34,391 nucleotides of DNA from an uncultured Flavobacteriales bacterium (GTDB lineage: Bacteria > Bacteroidota > Bacteroidia > Flavobacteriales_E > Vicingaceae): positions 1-34,391 of the forward strand of contig CALALS010000070.1 in assembly GCA_937925525.1 (NCBI GenBank), written 5' to 3'. Of this stretch, positions 1-9,417 are shown piece after piece. Each line of letters starts with the position of its first letter. Position 1 is the stretch's first letter. The notes under the pieces were generated by a model, which saw only the letters and a list, made by a program, of their open reading frames with translations, did no database searches and had not been told where the DNA came from. The translations under genes and the position numbers were made by a program.

Positions 1-2
1 TA

Positions 3-1019
3 AATTTATTTGCCGAAGAAATTGTAGTTTTTACTCCAAAAGGAGAAATAAAATCACTTCCTGCTGGAGCCACTTCACTAGATTTTGCGTTTGAAATTCA
101 CACAAAAGTTGGTGCTCAATGTATAGGCGCAAAAGTAAACGGGAAGCTTGTGCCACTTAGCCATGAATTAAAAAGCGGAGACCAGGTAGAAATAATTACA
201 TCCAATAAACAAAAGCCGAAAGAAGAGTGGTTAAAGTATGTTGTTACAGGTAAAGCAAAATCAAAAATAAAATCAGCTTTAAAAGATGAAAAAAGAATAA
301 TTGCTGCCGATGGAAAAGAAAAACTAGAAAAGAAACTAGAGTCCATGGGCGCAGAAAATAATCACCAGAATTTGAGGGAGATAATGAATTACTACAAATA
401 CAATTCTGAAATTGATTTATTGCACGACATTGCTCTTGACTTAGTAAACTTAGATAAGCTAAACAAATTTACCGTTGAAAAGGGAAAGTTAAGACATCCA
501 CAAACTGTATTACATTCAAAAACAGATTTTGAAAAACTTCTAAAAGAGAAAGGTAAAACAGAAGAAATGTTGGTCATTGGTGAGGACATGGACCAATTTG
601 ATTACAAACTTTCACCTTGCTGCAACCCTATTCCCGGAGATGAAGTTTTTGGTTTTATAACTATTCACGATGGAATTAAAATCCACAAAACATCATGCCC
701 TAATGCGGTTGAATTAATGTCAAATTACGCATACAGAATCGTAAAGGCAAGATGGACAGGACAACAAAAAATAGCATTCTTAGCGGGCATAAAAATTACC
801 GGATTAGATGGAGTAGGTATCGTGAATAAAATCACTCAAATCATTTCAAGTGAGCTAAACGTAAACATGCGCTCTATAAGCTTTGACAGCAACGATGGAG
901 TGTTTGAGGGTAACATTATGGTTTATGTTCATGACACTAATCACTTAACAAGTCTGTTACAAAAACTAAAAAGTGTAAACGGAGTAATTAGTGTTATTAG
1001 AATTGACCATCATTCTTAA
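3..1019 (+). CDS. rel: Rel/SpoT-family (p)ppGpp synthetase/hydrolase, C-terminal part (5' end outside window)
   Basis: Enzyme of the stringent response that makes and/or degrades (p)ppGpp in the cytoplasm. Only the regulatory C-terminal half is here. The reading frame is open from base 3, so the gene begins upstream of the window. Visible parts in order: a TGS domain in the first ~58 residues (VFTPKGEIKSLPAGATSLDF...), a helical stretch, the conserved Cys-rich segment (LSPCCNPIPGDEVFGFIT, then HKTSCPNA), and a C-terminal ACT domain of about 75 residues (GLDGVGIVNKITQIIS onward). The synthetase and hydrolase domains are not visible, so I cannot say whether both activities are intact. In Bacteroidota this is usually the bifunctional Rel enzyme (family knowledge). 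The stop TAA is followed by a 90-bp gap before pyrG, which has its own promoter. Confidence 0.93.
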   Translation, partial: NLFAEEIVVFTPKGEIKSLPAGATSLDFAFEIHTKVGAQCIGAKVNGKLVPLSHELKSGDQVEIITSNKQKPKEEWLKYVVTGKAKSKIKSALKDEKRIIAADGKEKLEKKLESMGAENNHQNLREIMNYYKYNSEIDLLHDIALDLVNLDKLNKFTVEKGKLRHPQTVLHSKTDFEKLLKEKGKTEEMLVIGEDMDQFDYKLSPCCNPIPGDEVFGFITIHDGIKIHKTSCPNAVELMSNYAYRIVKARWTGQQKIAFLAGIKITGLDGVGIVNKITQIISSELNVNMRSISFDSNDGVFEGNIMVYVHDTNHLTSLLQKLKSVNGVISVIRIDHHS

Positions 1020-1059
1020 ATCTTGTTTAAAACTTTACACTCTTTTATCATTTTTTTAA

Positions 1060-1088
1060 TTGAATGCGACTAATTTCTTTTAACTTTG
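1060..1088 (+). promoter_or_regulatory. Bacteroidota-type promoter of pyrG
   Basis: A perfect -7 element TAnnTTTG (TAACTTTG, 1081-1088) lies 18 nt downstream of a TTG (1060-1062) that fits the -33 element. Transcription would start near 1094, leaving a leader of about 15 nt before the ATG at 1110. This also argues against the in-frame TTG at 1086 as the pyrG start, because it lies inside the -7 element. Confidence 0.7.
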
Positions 1089-1109
1089 CTTCCCGGTTAC
1101 AAGAAATTT

Positions 1110-2732
1110 ATGTCTTCTACAAAATATATATTTATAACCGGTGGAGTTACCTCTTCTTTAGGAAAAGGAATTATTGCTGCTTCGTTAGCTAAACTGCTAC
1201 AATCCAGAGGCTTTACTACAACCATTCAAAAACTAGACCCTTACATTAATGTTGACCCGGGAACATTGAATCCATATGAACATGGAGAATGTTATGTCAC
1301 CGATGATGGTGCAGAAACCGATTTGGATTTAGGTCATTATGAAAGATTTTTAAACGTTCCTACTTCTCAAGCTAATAACGTTACAACAGGAAGAATTTAC
1401 CAATATGTAATTAACAAAGAAAGAGAAGGCGCTTTTTTAGGAAAAACCGTTCAGGTTATACCCCATATTACTGATGAAATTAAAAGAAGAATTCAGCTTC
1501 TTGGAAATACAGGAAAATATGACTTTGTAATTACCGAAATTGGCGGAACTGTTGGTGACATTGAGTCACTTCCCTACATAGAGGCGGTTAGACAATTAAA
1601 ATGGGAATTAGGAAGCGGAAATAGCTTAACAATTCATTTAACATTAGTGCCGTTTTTAGCTGCCAGCGGTGAGCTTAAAACAAAACCTACTCAACATTCA
1701 GTAAAAGCACTTTTAGAGTCAGGGGTACAGCCGGATATTTTGGTATTAAGGACGTCAAAAAAATTAAACTCAGACATCAAAAGAAAAGTAGCGCTCTTTT
1801 GTAATATTGCCGAAGAAGCCGTTATTGAGGCTAGAGATGCTTCTTCTATCTATGAGGTTCCGGTGTTAATGAAAAAAGAGAAGTTAGATATTGTTACGCT
1901 CAATAAACTTAATATTACTTCATACGAAAAAGCAGAACTAAGTAATTGGAGAAACTTTTTAACTAAACTAAAAAAACCACCTTTTGAATGTACTATTGGT
2001 ATCGTAGGGAAATATGTAGAATTAACTGATTCATACAAATCAATTGCTGAAGCTTTTGTACATGCCGGTGCAGCAAATGAGTGTAAGGTTAACATTAAGT
2101 GGATTCACTCTGAGCAACTTAATAGTGAAACAGTAGGTGAAATATTAGGAGGGCTAGATGGCGTATTGGTTGCTCCTGGTTTCGGAGAAAGAGGAATTGA
2201 AGGCAAAATTGCTGCAATTAAATTCGTAAGAGAAAATCAAATTCCATTTTTAGGAATATGCTTGGGTATGCAATGTGCGGTTATTGAATTTGCAAGAAAT
2301 GTTTTACATCATAAAGATGCCCACTCATCTGAAATGAAGCCCGAGACTAAAAATCCGGTGATTTATTTGATGGAAGAACAAAAAAACGTAAGCAACAAAG
2401 GAGGCACAATGCGGTTAGGAGCTTATGCTTGTGAGATTAAAAAAGACACCTTAGCAAGTGAAATTTACAACAGAAAAGAAATTCAGGAAAGGCACCGTCA
2501 TCGTTATGAATTTAATAATTCTTATAAAGCAGAGTTTGAGAAAAATGGAATGATTGCCTCAGGCATAAACCCCACCAATAATTTAGTTGAAATTGTAGAA
2601 ATACCTAACCATCCTTGGTTTGTAGGCGTTCAGTTTCATCCCGAATATAAAAGCACGGTAGAAAACCCTCACCCTATTTTTGTAAGCTTTGTAAAAGCTA
2701 CCGTAAAAGCAAAAGAGAAGGAATTAGCCTAA
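1110..2732 (+). CDS. pyrG: CTP synthase (glutamine-hydrolysing)
   Basis: Converts UTP, glutamine and ATP to CTP, the last step of pyrimidine nucleotide synthesis, in the cytosol. The protein is 540 aa, normal for the family. The synthetase domain starts with FITGGVTSSLGKGIIAASLA (P-loop) and includes the GTVGDIES segment. The C-terminal class I glutamine amidotransferase domain has the nucleophile Cys384 in GICLGMQC and the His/Glu pair in VQFHPEY. I chose the ATG at 1110 because it begins MSSTKYIFITGG, as in homologues; an in-frame TTG at 1086 lies inside the promoter. The 3' end overlaps the stop codon of the convergent gene by 4 bp, with no terminator between them. Confidence 0.97.
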   Translation: MSSTKYIFITGGVTSSLGKGIIAASLAKLLQSRGFTTTIQKLDPYINVDPGTLNPYEHGECYVTDDGAETDLDLGHYERFLNVPTSQANNVTTGRIYQYVINKEREGAFLGKTVQVIPHITDEIKRRIQLLGNTGKYDFVITEIGGTVGDIESLPYIEAVRQLKWELGSGNSLTIHLTLVPFLAASGELKTKPTQHSVKALLESGVQPDILVLRTSKKLNSDIKRKVALFCNIAEEAVIEARDASSIYEVPVLMKKEKLDIVTLNKLNITSYEKAELSNWRNFLTKLKKPPFECTIGIVGKYVELTDSYKSIAEAFVHAGAANECKVNIKWIHSEQLNSETVGEILGGLDGVLVAPGFGERGIEGKIAAIKFVRENQIPFLGICLGMQCAVIEFARNVLHHKDAHSSEMKPETKNPVIYLMEEQKNVSNKGGTMRLGAYACEIKKDTLASEIYNRKEIQERHRHRYEFNNSYKAEFEKNGMIASGINPTNNLVEIVEIPNHPWFVGVQFHPEYKSTVENPHPIFVSFVKATVKAKEKELA

Positions 2733-5305
2733 TTATTTAATATTGTTAAAGTTCCTTTGTAGGCTTCCGTTCCAACTTCAATTACATACATATAAACTCC
2801 ATCAGACACTTTATCTCCGGCTGTAGTTCTGCCATCCCAATCATTTCCCGAAATCCCCTCATATAAAAGCTGTCCCCATCTATTATAGACATAGATAGTG
2901 GCACATTGTTTCATATGGTCAGGTATTGGCAACTCAAATACATCATTCATTCCATCATTATTTGGAGTAATTACATTTGGAATAACCACATCAGGTAATC
3001 CCTTTAAGTTAACTTCCTGAAAAGCCGTATCAAAACAATAATCACTGGCATAGGCAAATAGTAAAATTTCGTACTGCTTGTTATAAGCAAAATAATTACT
3101 AGGAGATGCGTCAAATAATGTATCTCCATTAATCACCCACTTATAAGTTAAGGCATCTGTTGTTAGGTTAATTAAGTTAACCGTTTCTCCTTCACAATCT
3201 GAGTTTCTTAGTCCAAATTCAAATGCAGCGTTAGGTGTTGTTTTGAAAGTTAAATCTGTTATAATTAAACTATCACATCCACCGGAAGTCTGGAGTGTAT
3301 CATAGTAAATTCCTGAATTCGTTTGATAATTTCCCTGAGCAAAAATACTGTCTCCTTCACATAAATCTGCCGATATAGAAATTGAAGGAACCGGTTTAAC
3401 TAACAAATTACTGATAACAATACTATCACAACCATTCATAGCTTGCAAGGTGTCATAATACGTTCCTGAGTTGTTTTGATAACTTCCTTCTAAAAACAAA
3501 CTATCACCACTACAAATACTATAATTATTTGAAACAGATGCTTGAGGTAATACAGAAAGATTAAAAACCAAAACACTATCGCAACCCATTGAGTTTTGTA
3601 AAGTATCATAATACAATCCTGAATTACTGTAATAGTTATTACTAAACAAAATACTATCTCCTTGGCAAATAGATGCAACTGAACTGTCGTTGTAAACAGG
3701 AAGTACTGATAAATTAGTTGTAAGAATACTATCGCAACCGGTAAAAGCTTGAAGAGTATCAGCGTATGCTCCAGGACTTGACTGGTAACTTCCACTAAGA
3801 AAGACGCTATCTCCTTGACATATAGAAACTGAAGTTGAGTTTAGTATAATATTATCAACTTTTAAAGAAGTTGTTATTACGCTATCACAACCATTCGCAG
3901 CCTGTAAGGTATCTGAATAACTTCCTGAGTTTGTTTGATATGCACCTCCTAAAAATATACTATCTCCCTGGCAAATACTAGCATTTGCAGTAATTGATTT
4001 GTTTGGTTGAACATTTAGAGTAAGTGATATTATACTATCACAACCATTTGAAGCTAAAACAGTATCAGTATACAAGCCTGACGAGTTTAAGTAAATACTT
4101 CCAAACAGTAAGCTATCTCCTTGACATATATTACTTGAAAAACTACTTTGAGGAATTGGTTTAATTGAAAGTGATGTTGTAATAACACTGTCGCAACCAT
4201 TTGAGGCTTGAATGGTATCGGTATAATTTCCGGCACTTGTTTGATATGCACCTCCAACAAACAAGCTATCACCCTGACATATATTTGCGGAAGCGCTGCT
4301 AGACATTATAGGTAAAATACTTAGACTCGTAGATACTATGCTATCGCAACCATACCTTCCCACTAATGAGTCTACATAAACTCCTGCTGATGTTTGGTAG
4401 GAGCCTCCTAATAAAATACTGTCTCCCTGACAAAGATTAGCTGTAGCGTTTACATTAATTGGTTGACCAAGAGAATCTATTCTCACATTAATGTTTGTAT
4501 CACATCCAAAAGCTGTATTGGTAACTTTTACGGTATAAGTTCCCGGAGACAAGCCTGTTGCTATAGGTGTTGTTTGAGCAAAAGGATCATTCCATAAATA
4601 GGTGAAATGAGTTCCGCAATCAGGAATTACGCCTGCAATTCCTGAATTAATTCCATTATTACAAACATCTATATCACTTGTATCTCTAAAATTAAATGGC
4701 GGGCAATTTACTGGCGGTGTAGAACCGCAGTTATTAGAATTACAGTCAATAACCGGGCAGATGTATATTTCTCCGCAAGTATGAGATGTATTAAGGTTTA
4801 CACAAATGGTAATAATAGAATCTGAAGCACAGCCTCCACCATAAAGCATAGCAGTTCCTGATAATTGGGTACAGCTCATATTATAAGTTGAAAAACCTGT
4901 TACTGCCGGATGACCTGTAGCCGTTCCACTACAACTTGTAGCATTAGTTCCTACAGAAACTTTTGTAGCTCCCACAGAACAACTATCTGAAATGAAAAAA
5001 TTCACATTAATTGTTCCACTAGGTGGATATACATATTCAAAACAAACTGTTGTCGGCATTGAAGGACCGACACTTATCGCATAGCAATAACCTCTTGCCT
5101 GAGCCGTATCATAAGTAATTGGCAAATTAGGGTCGTTAAAAAAACTTCCTATGGTATTTGGGCATTTCCATGTCTGACCTGCTCCACAATCGTAAGGACA
5201 ATTTATAGCATTTTCACCGGGTTCACAAATACCATTGCCACAACATTGTGATTGAGCAATATTGTATATTAAACCGAAAAGAAGTAGTAGTAGAAATCTT
5301 TGCAT
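2729..5305 (-). CDS. Large exported repeat protein with gliding-motility (CHU_C/T9SS type B) C-terminal domain
   Basis: Probable cell-surface protein of 858 aa. In order: signal peptide (MQRFLLLLLFGLIYNIAQSQ), a Cys-rich module at about residues 20-40 (CCGNGICEPGE...CPYDCG), a region of unknown fold, eight tandem repeats of about 51 residues (roughly 282-692; core ICQGDS...GGAYQT...GCDS), a PKD-like segment, and a C-terminal domain from about 773 (IPNVITPNNDGMNDVFELP ... YNRWGQLLYEG ... DWDG) typical of T9SS type B/gliding-motility-associated sorting domains. I used the ATG at 5305 because it starts the signal peptide and clears the upstream gene by 10 nt; an earlier in-frame ATG overlaps that gene. 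It is last in an operon with the PorP/SprF gene, which in other Bacteroidota often pairs with such proteins. The ligand is unknown. Confidence 0.88.
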   Translation of the reverse strand: MQRFLLLLLFGLIYNIAQSQCCGNGICEPGENAINCPYDCGAGQTWKCPNTIGSFFNDPNLPITYDTAQARGYCYAISVGPSMPTTVCFEYVYPPSGTINVNFFISDSCSVGATKVSVGTNATSCSGTATGHPAVTGFSTYNMSCTQLSGTAMLYGGGCASDSIITICVNLNTSHTCGEIYICPVIDCNSNNCGSTPPVNCPPFNFRDTSDIDVCNNGINSGIAGVIPDCGTHFTYLWNDPFAQTTPIATGLSPGTYTVKVTNTAFGCDTNINVRIDSLGQPINVNATANLCQGDSILLGGSYQTSAGVYVDSLVGRYGCDSIVSTSLSILPIMSSSASANICQGDSLFVGGAYQTSAGNYTDTIQASNGCDSVITTSLSIKPIPQSSFSSNICQGDSLLFGSIYLNSSGLYTDTVLASNGCDSIISLTLNVQPNKSITANASICQGDSIFLGGAYQTNSGSYSDTLQAANGCDSVITTSLKVDNIILNSTSVSICQGDSVFLSGSYQSSPGAYADTLQAFTGCDSILTTNLSVLPVYNDSSVASICQGDSILFSNNYYSNSGLYYDTLQNSMGCDSVLVFNLSVLPQASVSNNYSICSGDSLFLEGSYQNNSGTYYDTLQAMNGCDSIVISNLLVKPVPSISISADLCEGDSIFAQGNYQTNSGIYYDTLQTSGGCDSLIITDLTFKTTPNAAFEFGLRNSDCEGETVNLINLTTDALTYKWVINGDTLFDASPSNYFAYNKQYEILLFAYASDYCFDTAFQEVNLKGLPDVVIPNVITPNNDGMNDVFELPIPDHMKQCATIYVYNRWGQLLYEGISGNDWDGRTTAGDKVSDGVYMYVIEVGTEAYKGTLTILNN
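3235..4457 (-). repeat. Eight tandem ~153-bp coding repeats (51 residues each)
   Basis: Eight in-frame units, each containing ICQGDS(I/L)(F/L), a GxYQT-like turn, G-x-Y-x-D-T and GCDS followed by a hydrophobic strand. Two Cys per unit are kept in every copy. The copies have diverged in sequence but hold the period closely. Related units occur in the first gene of the same operon. Confidence 0.85.
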
Positions 5306-5315
5306 AATCTTAGGT

Positions 5316-6362
5316 TTAAATAAATTTTGCTGAACCTTTTCCATACTTAAATGGATTAGGATTGATAAAAATTAATGAAACTTCAAATCCCCCATTTCCT
5401 CTTGATACATTTTGTAAATCAGAAATATTATAGTCGTAGCTAAATACCAATTGCCAATTAGCAATTTCATAACTAAGAGATGGAATAATTGCATCTTTAT
5501 ATCTTAAATAAGCTCCTACCGAAACAGCCGATTCTTTAAAAAACCCGGTGTATTTAGACTCTTCTTTGATACGATATCTGAACATACCTCCAGCCATAAT
5601 TTCGGTATTAGGTCCTTGAAATTGAACCAATAAACTTGGAACAACTGAATAATGAGAATTAGAAATACCTATATTAACTTTAGAATATATATTTAAGTTT
5701 CTGTATAAGTTCTCTTGTTGGAAATATTTTAAATCAGGCTTTAAAATATGGTTTAAGCTTGCACCAACAATAGCATAAAACTCATCATTTGAGCTAATGG
5801 TTGACTGAGATTTTCCGTACACCCAAGAAACTCCTGTTCCCATATCAAAGAAATTAAAAGGAGAACCATAATTTGTTAACTCGCCTGAAGAAAGAGATGA
5901 ATTATATCCGGTACCATCGTATTGTGCATCCCAAATCATTTTAGAATTGTCTAGGCTTCTTTGTTCAAATGCTCCTCTAACTCCTACTATTAGTTTTTGA
6001 TTATTATTTATTTTCAAAATTCCGCTTACTAATCCTGAAGCACTTGTAATTCCAAAGTCTAAATCTCCGGCTACATCTTTGTAGATAAAAGCACCTACCC
6101 CAAATTGAAAGTTTTTACTGTTTTTGTTTCTAATACGAGTGTCAAAAGATAGTGAGTACGTTTTAAAAGGACTGGCAACACTTGCCCACTGATTTCTGTA
6201 ATTAACTATTCCCCTTTGATCTCCATTAAAAACTCCTGTTAACGCAGGATTTATATATGTAGGAATATGATCAAATCTTGAAAAGTGAGCATCTTGAGCC
6301 TGTATGGTAATACATGAAATTACCATAAGAACCATTAGTATTTTAACTCTTTTCATATTCAT
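5316..6362 (-). CDS. PorP/SprF family type IX secretion system membrane protein
   Basis: Predicted outer-membrane protein of 348 aa. After a signal peptide (ending near ITIQAQ) comes the family signature DAHFSRFDHIPTYINPALTG, followed by FNGDQRGIVNYRNQW. The remainder reads as alternating beta-barrel strands. PorP/SprF proteins act with the T9SS, and SprF in particular is needed for surface localisation of SprB-type adhesins (family knowledge). It sits 5 nt after one large CHU_C-domain protein and 10 nt before another, so it probably serves one or both of them. Two in-frame ATGs lie at the start (6362 and 6356), and I kept the first. Confidence 0.92.
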   Translation of the reverse strand: MNMKRVKILMVLMVISCITIQAQDAHFSRFDHIPTYINPALTGVFNGDQRGIVNYRNQWASVASPFKTYSLSFDTRIRNKNSKNFQFGVGAFIYKDVAGDLDFGITSASGLVSGILKINNNQKLIVGVRGAFEQRSLDNSKMIWDAQYDGTGYNSSLSSGELTNYGSPFNFFDMGTGVSWVYGKSQSTISSNDEFYAIVGASLNHILKPDLKYFQQENLYRNLNIYSKVNIGISNSHYSVVPSLLVQFQGPNTEIMAGGMFRYRIKEESKYTGFFKESAVSVGAYLRYKDAIIPSLSYEIANWQLVFSYDYNISDLQNVSRGNGGFEVSLIFINPNPFKYGKGSAKFI

Positions 6363-6367
6363 TAGTT

Positions 6368-9277
6368 TTATTTAATTAATGTTATGTTTCCGTGCTTATT
6401 AATTACTTCACCGGTAACCATAGTTGCAGTTAGGTAATACACAAAAACTCCTGGATTCATTTTTTCACCTTTATAAAATCCATCCCATCCGCTCTTTAAA
6501 TCAGTTGATTCAAAAACCTTTTCGCCCCACCTACTGAAAACAGCTAAGTTAATTTCTTGTATGCCGTTACCTCTTATAAAGAAAATGTCATTGTTTCCGT
6601 CTCCGTTTGGTGAAAACACATTTGGAATAAATAGGTTAACGGTTTCATCTATTGTGATTGAAACTTGGTCTGAATCACTACAGCCATTAGCATCGGTAAC
6701 AACCAATGTGTAAATAATAGAGTTATTATTTGTTGCTGTTGGCGATTGACAAGACTGACAATTTAATCCCGTTGATGGATACCACACATATGTAGTTCCT
6801 CCAGAACCGTTTAATTGAACCGGTACGTTTATTCCAACAGTAGTATCATTTCCTGCAAAGGCAGTAGGTTTAGGTGCAACCGTTAAACTTGTTTGAACAA
6901 TACTATCACAGCCATTTGATGTTTGATAACTATCATAATATGTGCCTGAAGAAGTTTGATAACCTCCACCAACAAACAAACTATCGCCTTCACAAATAAC
7001 CCGATTAGATTGTATATTAAATGTATCATTAAAATTAATAATGGTAAGAGCTATACTATCACAGCCATTTGATGCACTCAAATATTGGGCAACACTATCC
7101 GATTGGTAATAATATGTGCCCGAAACTAATATACTATCTCCTTTGCAGGCACTTACGTTGGTAGATGAATAAACAGGTTGTATAACACTCAAGTTTGTAA
7201 TTATTACACTATCGCAACCTGAAACTGCTCCTCCAACTATTGTGTCAGAATATGTCCCTTGATTAGATTGGTATGCCCCTCCAACAAAAAGACTATCACC
7301 CTGACAAATAGATGTACTAGTATTATTTACAACCGCATTACCAACAAACAATGAAATGCTAGAAATACTATCACAACCATTTGAACCATTAAAAGTAGCT
7401 GAATACACGCCTGTTGTATTTTGACTAACTCCATGTATTATTACCGACTGACCTGTACATATATAAATGCTATCGGCAGTATTAATAGTTGGAATTACCG
7501 ATAAGGTTACTTTTGATATACTATCACAACCATTTGCAGCAGCAAAAGTTTGAGAATAAGTGCCTGCTAATTTTTGATATACTCCATGAATTAAAATAGA
7601 ATCACCTGAGCAAATTGACGTCTGAGAACTGTCTGAACTATTTGGATTTACCGTGACGGTTACTGTTGTAGAATCAGCATTTGTTCCATCATTGGCAACA
7701 ACTTTATAAGTGGTAGTAACATTAGGACAAACATTATGAGGCCCGGCACCTGAGCCTATATTTGGAGTCCAGGCATATGTAACCGGACCCACCGCACCTG
7801 AAGAAGATGCCAAGAGATTTACACAGTTTCCGTCACAGATTGTTGTATCTTGATTTAAAGAAACAGTTAAACTAGTATTACACGGTGAAATAGGAACAAC
7901 GGTAACAAATGTATCTGCCACTCCGCCTACATAAGAAATTACCTGAACATTATAATTTCCTGCAGCACTAAAAATGTGATAAGGATTAAACAATGTTGAA
8001 GTATTTCCGGGCAGACCAAGAGGGTCGTTAAAATTCCATTTTACAGAGTCAACAGTTCCACAATATTCAAGAGTAAAAAAAGTAGTGTCGTTTAAACAAG
8101 TGTCTTTAAATGTATAAAATACCTCACATGGAAATTCAAAAAATGATTGAACAAAGTTTGGAAATCTTTGACCAAGATTACCGCTAGTTAAGTTAAAAGC
8201 ATTAGTATTATAACCACAAGCGGTTCCTGCTAAATTTGGATTTTGAATTATACCAACTTGAGTACCACCAATAGCTACATAAATTTTACAGTCTGGCGCT
8301 AACTGTAAAGCATCAACTTGCCATGTGGAAGAAGTTAACTGCGTTTTCGAAGCTTTAATTGGAATTGTATCCGCTCCAACACCACTTCCTGTCCCTGCTT
8401 TTAAATCGTATTGAAACATGTGTGAGCCGGCTGCATAAAGTTTGGAACAGTCAGGTGAAAATTCTAAATTAAATCCGGGAGTTCCGCAGTCACTCCATCT
8501 GTATGTAATTACTCCTGTTGCATTATTAAAGCCATACATTGTAAGGTTTGCATTCCAGTTAGGCTGTGGAGGAGAACCACCGGAACAACCTGCCTGAGAA
8601 ACTAGCATTGTACCGTCAGGTGATAATTTTGCGCCCAACGAATTGTTAGGTCTGGCTCCCGGACCAGTAACTGAAATTACAGGAGCGCTAACTCCATTTG
8701 CGGTAACTTCGTAGGCATACCATTTACTGCTTGACTTTTCTTGAGCTACAACCCAATATCCATTTCCGGCTGCATTTCTAACGGCAGTTAACTTTTCTTC
8801 ATTTGGAACAAATAGTAATGTGTTTTTTGTAGCCGGTAATACGTCACCTAGACCACTGTTTAATGTCATATCCACTTCACTATATCTAACTCCAACCGTA
8901 CCGTTACTCTCAATTGATGTTCCTGCCGTAAAAATGTAGTATTTGTTTGCATTAGCTGGATTTGGAATAATAACAGCCGATTGAACCGTTGATTGACTTC
9001 CCATTAAACCAGTTCCATTTGGCATTACAGTATGATTTCTGTCCCAAACACTTACACCATCTGTGTACATTAATAAATTTCCATTTATATCAGAAATAGA
9101 TGCTGAACCTTCAAAGCTATTCATTTGACTACCGCTTAATGACTGAGGGCTGCATGTAGTAAAATCTACATAAGCTCTATTTGCAAAAAGCCAGTGATTT
9201 GCCCGTTTCTTCTCATTAATTTGAGCAGAACCAAATAAAGTTAAAGCAATAAATGTTAAAGAAAGAAGTGTTCTCAT
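6368..9277 (-). CDS. Large exported protein: beta-propeller-like N-terminus, PKD, Cys repeats, gliding-motility C-terminal domain
   Basis: Probable surface protein of 969 aa, first gene of the operon. After a signal peptide (ending near LFGSAQ) there is a region of about 365 residues that looks like a WD40/propeller-type fold (NHWLFANRAYVDF, then repeated strand-turn motifs). A PKD-like domain follows (about 390-465, WNFNDP...YHIFSAAGNYNVQV), then a second PKD-like segment, five repeats of about 51 residues (about 550-803), a third PKD-like segment (GNDTTVGINVPVQLNGSGG), and a C-terminal T9SS type B/CHU_C domain (FIPNVFSPNGDGNNDIFFI ... WDGFYKGEKMNPGVFVYYL). The repeats match those of the operon's last gene. 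Role in adhesion or gliding is inferred from architecture only. Confidence 0.88.
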   Translation of the reverse strand: MRTLLSLTFIALTLFGSAQINEKKRANHWLFANRAYVDFTTCSPQSLSGSQMNSFEGSASISDINGNLLMYTDGVSVWDRNHTVMPNGTGLMGSQSTVQSAVIIPNPANANKYYIFTAGTSIESNGTVGVRYSEVDMTLNSGLGDVLPATKNTLLFVPNEEKLTAVRNAAGNGYWVVAQEKSSSKWYAYEVTANGVSAPVISVTGPGARPNNSLGAKLSPDGTMLVSQAGCSGGSPPQPNWNANLTMYGFNNATGVITYRWSDCGTPGFNLEFSPDCSKLYAAGSHMFQYDLKAGTGSGVGADTIPIKASKTQLTSSTWQVDALQLAPDCKIYVAIGGTQVGIIQNPNLAGTACGYNTNAFNLTSGNLGQRFPNFVQSFFEFPCEVFYTFKDTCLNDTTFFTLEYCGTVDSVKWNFNDPLGLPGNTSTLFNPYHIFSAAGNYNVQVISYVGGVADTFVTVVPISPCNTSLTVSLNQDTTICDGNCVNLLASSSGAVGPVTYAWTPNIGSGAGPHNVCPNVTTTYKVVANDGTNADSTTVTVTVNPNSSDSSQTSICSGDSILIHGVYQKLAGTYSQTFAAANGCDSISKVTLSVIPTINTADSIYICTGQSVIIHGVSQNTTGVYSATFNGSNGCDSISSISLFVGNAVVNNTSTSICQGDSLFVGGAYQSNQGTYSDTIVGGAVSGCDSVIITNLSVIQPVYSSTNVSACKGDSILVSGTYYYQSDSVAQYLSASNGCDSIALTIINFNDTFNIQSNRVICEGDSLFVGGGYQTSSGTYYDSYQTSNGCDSIVQTSLTVAPKPTAFAGNDTTVGINVPVQLNGSGGTTYVWYPSTGLNCQSCQSPTATNNNSIIYTLVVTDANGCSDSDQVSITIDETVNLFIPNVFSPNGDGNNDIFFIRGNGIQEINLAVFSRWGEKVFESTDLKSGWDGFYKGEKMNPGVFVYYLTATMVTGEVINKHGNITLIK
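6868..7630 (-). repeat. Five tandem ~153-bp coding repeats, same family as at 3235-4457
   Basis: Five units carrying a (S/Y)ICxGxS start and a GCDS motif. They are more divergent than the eight-unit array in the other gene: the fourth unit begins ACKGDS, and the third has a short insertion before GCDS. Confidence 0.8.
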
Positions 9278-9306
9278 AGTATCTTATATTATAAAGATGT
9301 TATGAG

Positions 9307-9332
9307 CAAACTTATTCAGAGAAACACTCTGA
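9307..9332 (-). promoter_or_regulatory. Promoter of the surface-protein operon, with a dyad beside the -7 element
   Basis: On the minus strand, TAAGTTTG (9307-9314) is a perfect TAnnTTTG -7 element. It would place the start of transcription about 23 nt before the ATG at 9277. Immediately upstream is a perfect 6-bp inverted repeat (TCAGAG, 5 nt, CTCTGA; 9316-9332). A TTTTG at about 9339-9343 could be the -33 element, but its 24-nt spacing is long. The dyad is where an operator could sit; that is inference. Confidence 0.5.
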
Positions 9333-9417
9333 TAAAAGCAAAATTTACATTATAATTACTTTTATAGAGGGTATTTTATTCCTTTTTTTAAGAAATAAAG
9401 CTTGTTTAAAACGTAAT

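Noticed and set aside
3235..4457. Regular ~153-bp period that could be mistaken for a CRISPR or satellite array
   Set aside because: The units are in-frame coding repeats with Cys motifs and are diverged at the DNA level; no short identical repeats with unique spacers.
9340..9417. Terminator for the minus-strand gene ending at 9418
   Set aside because: AAGCTT-centred symmetry near 9400 is short and lacks a stable stem.
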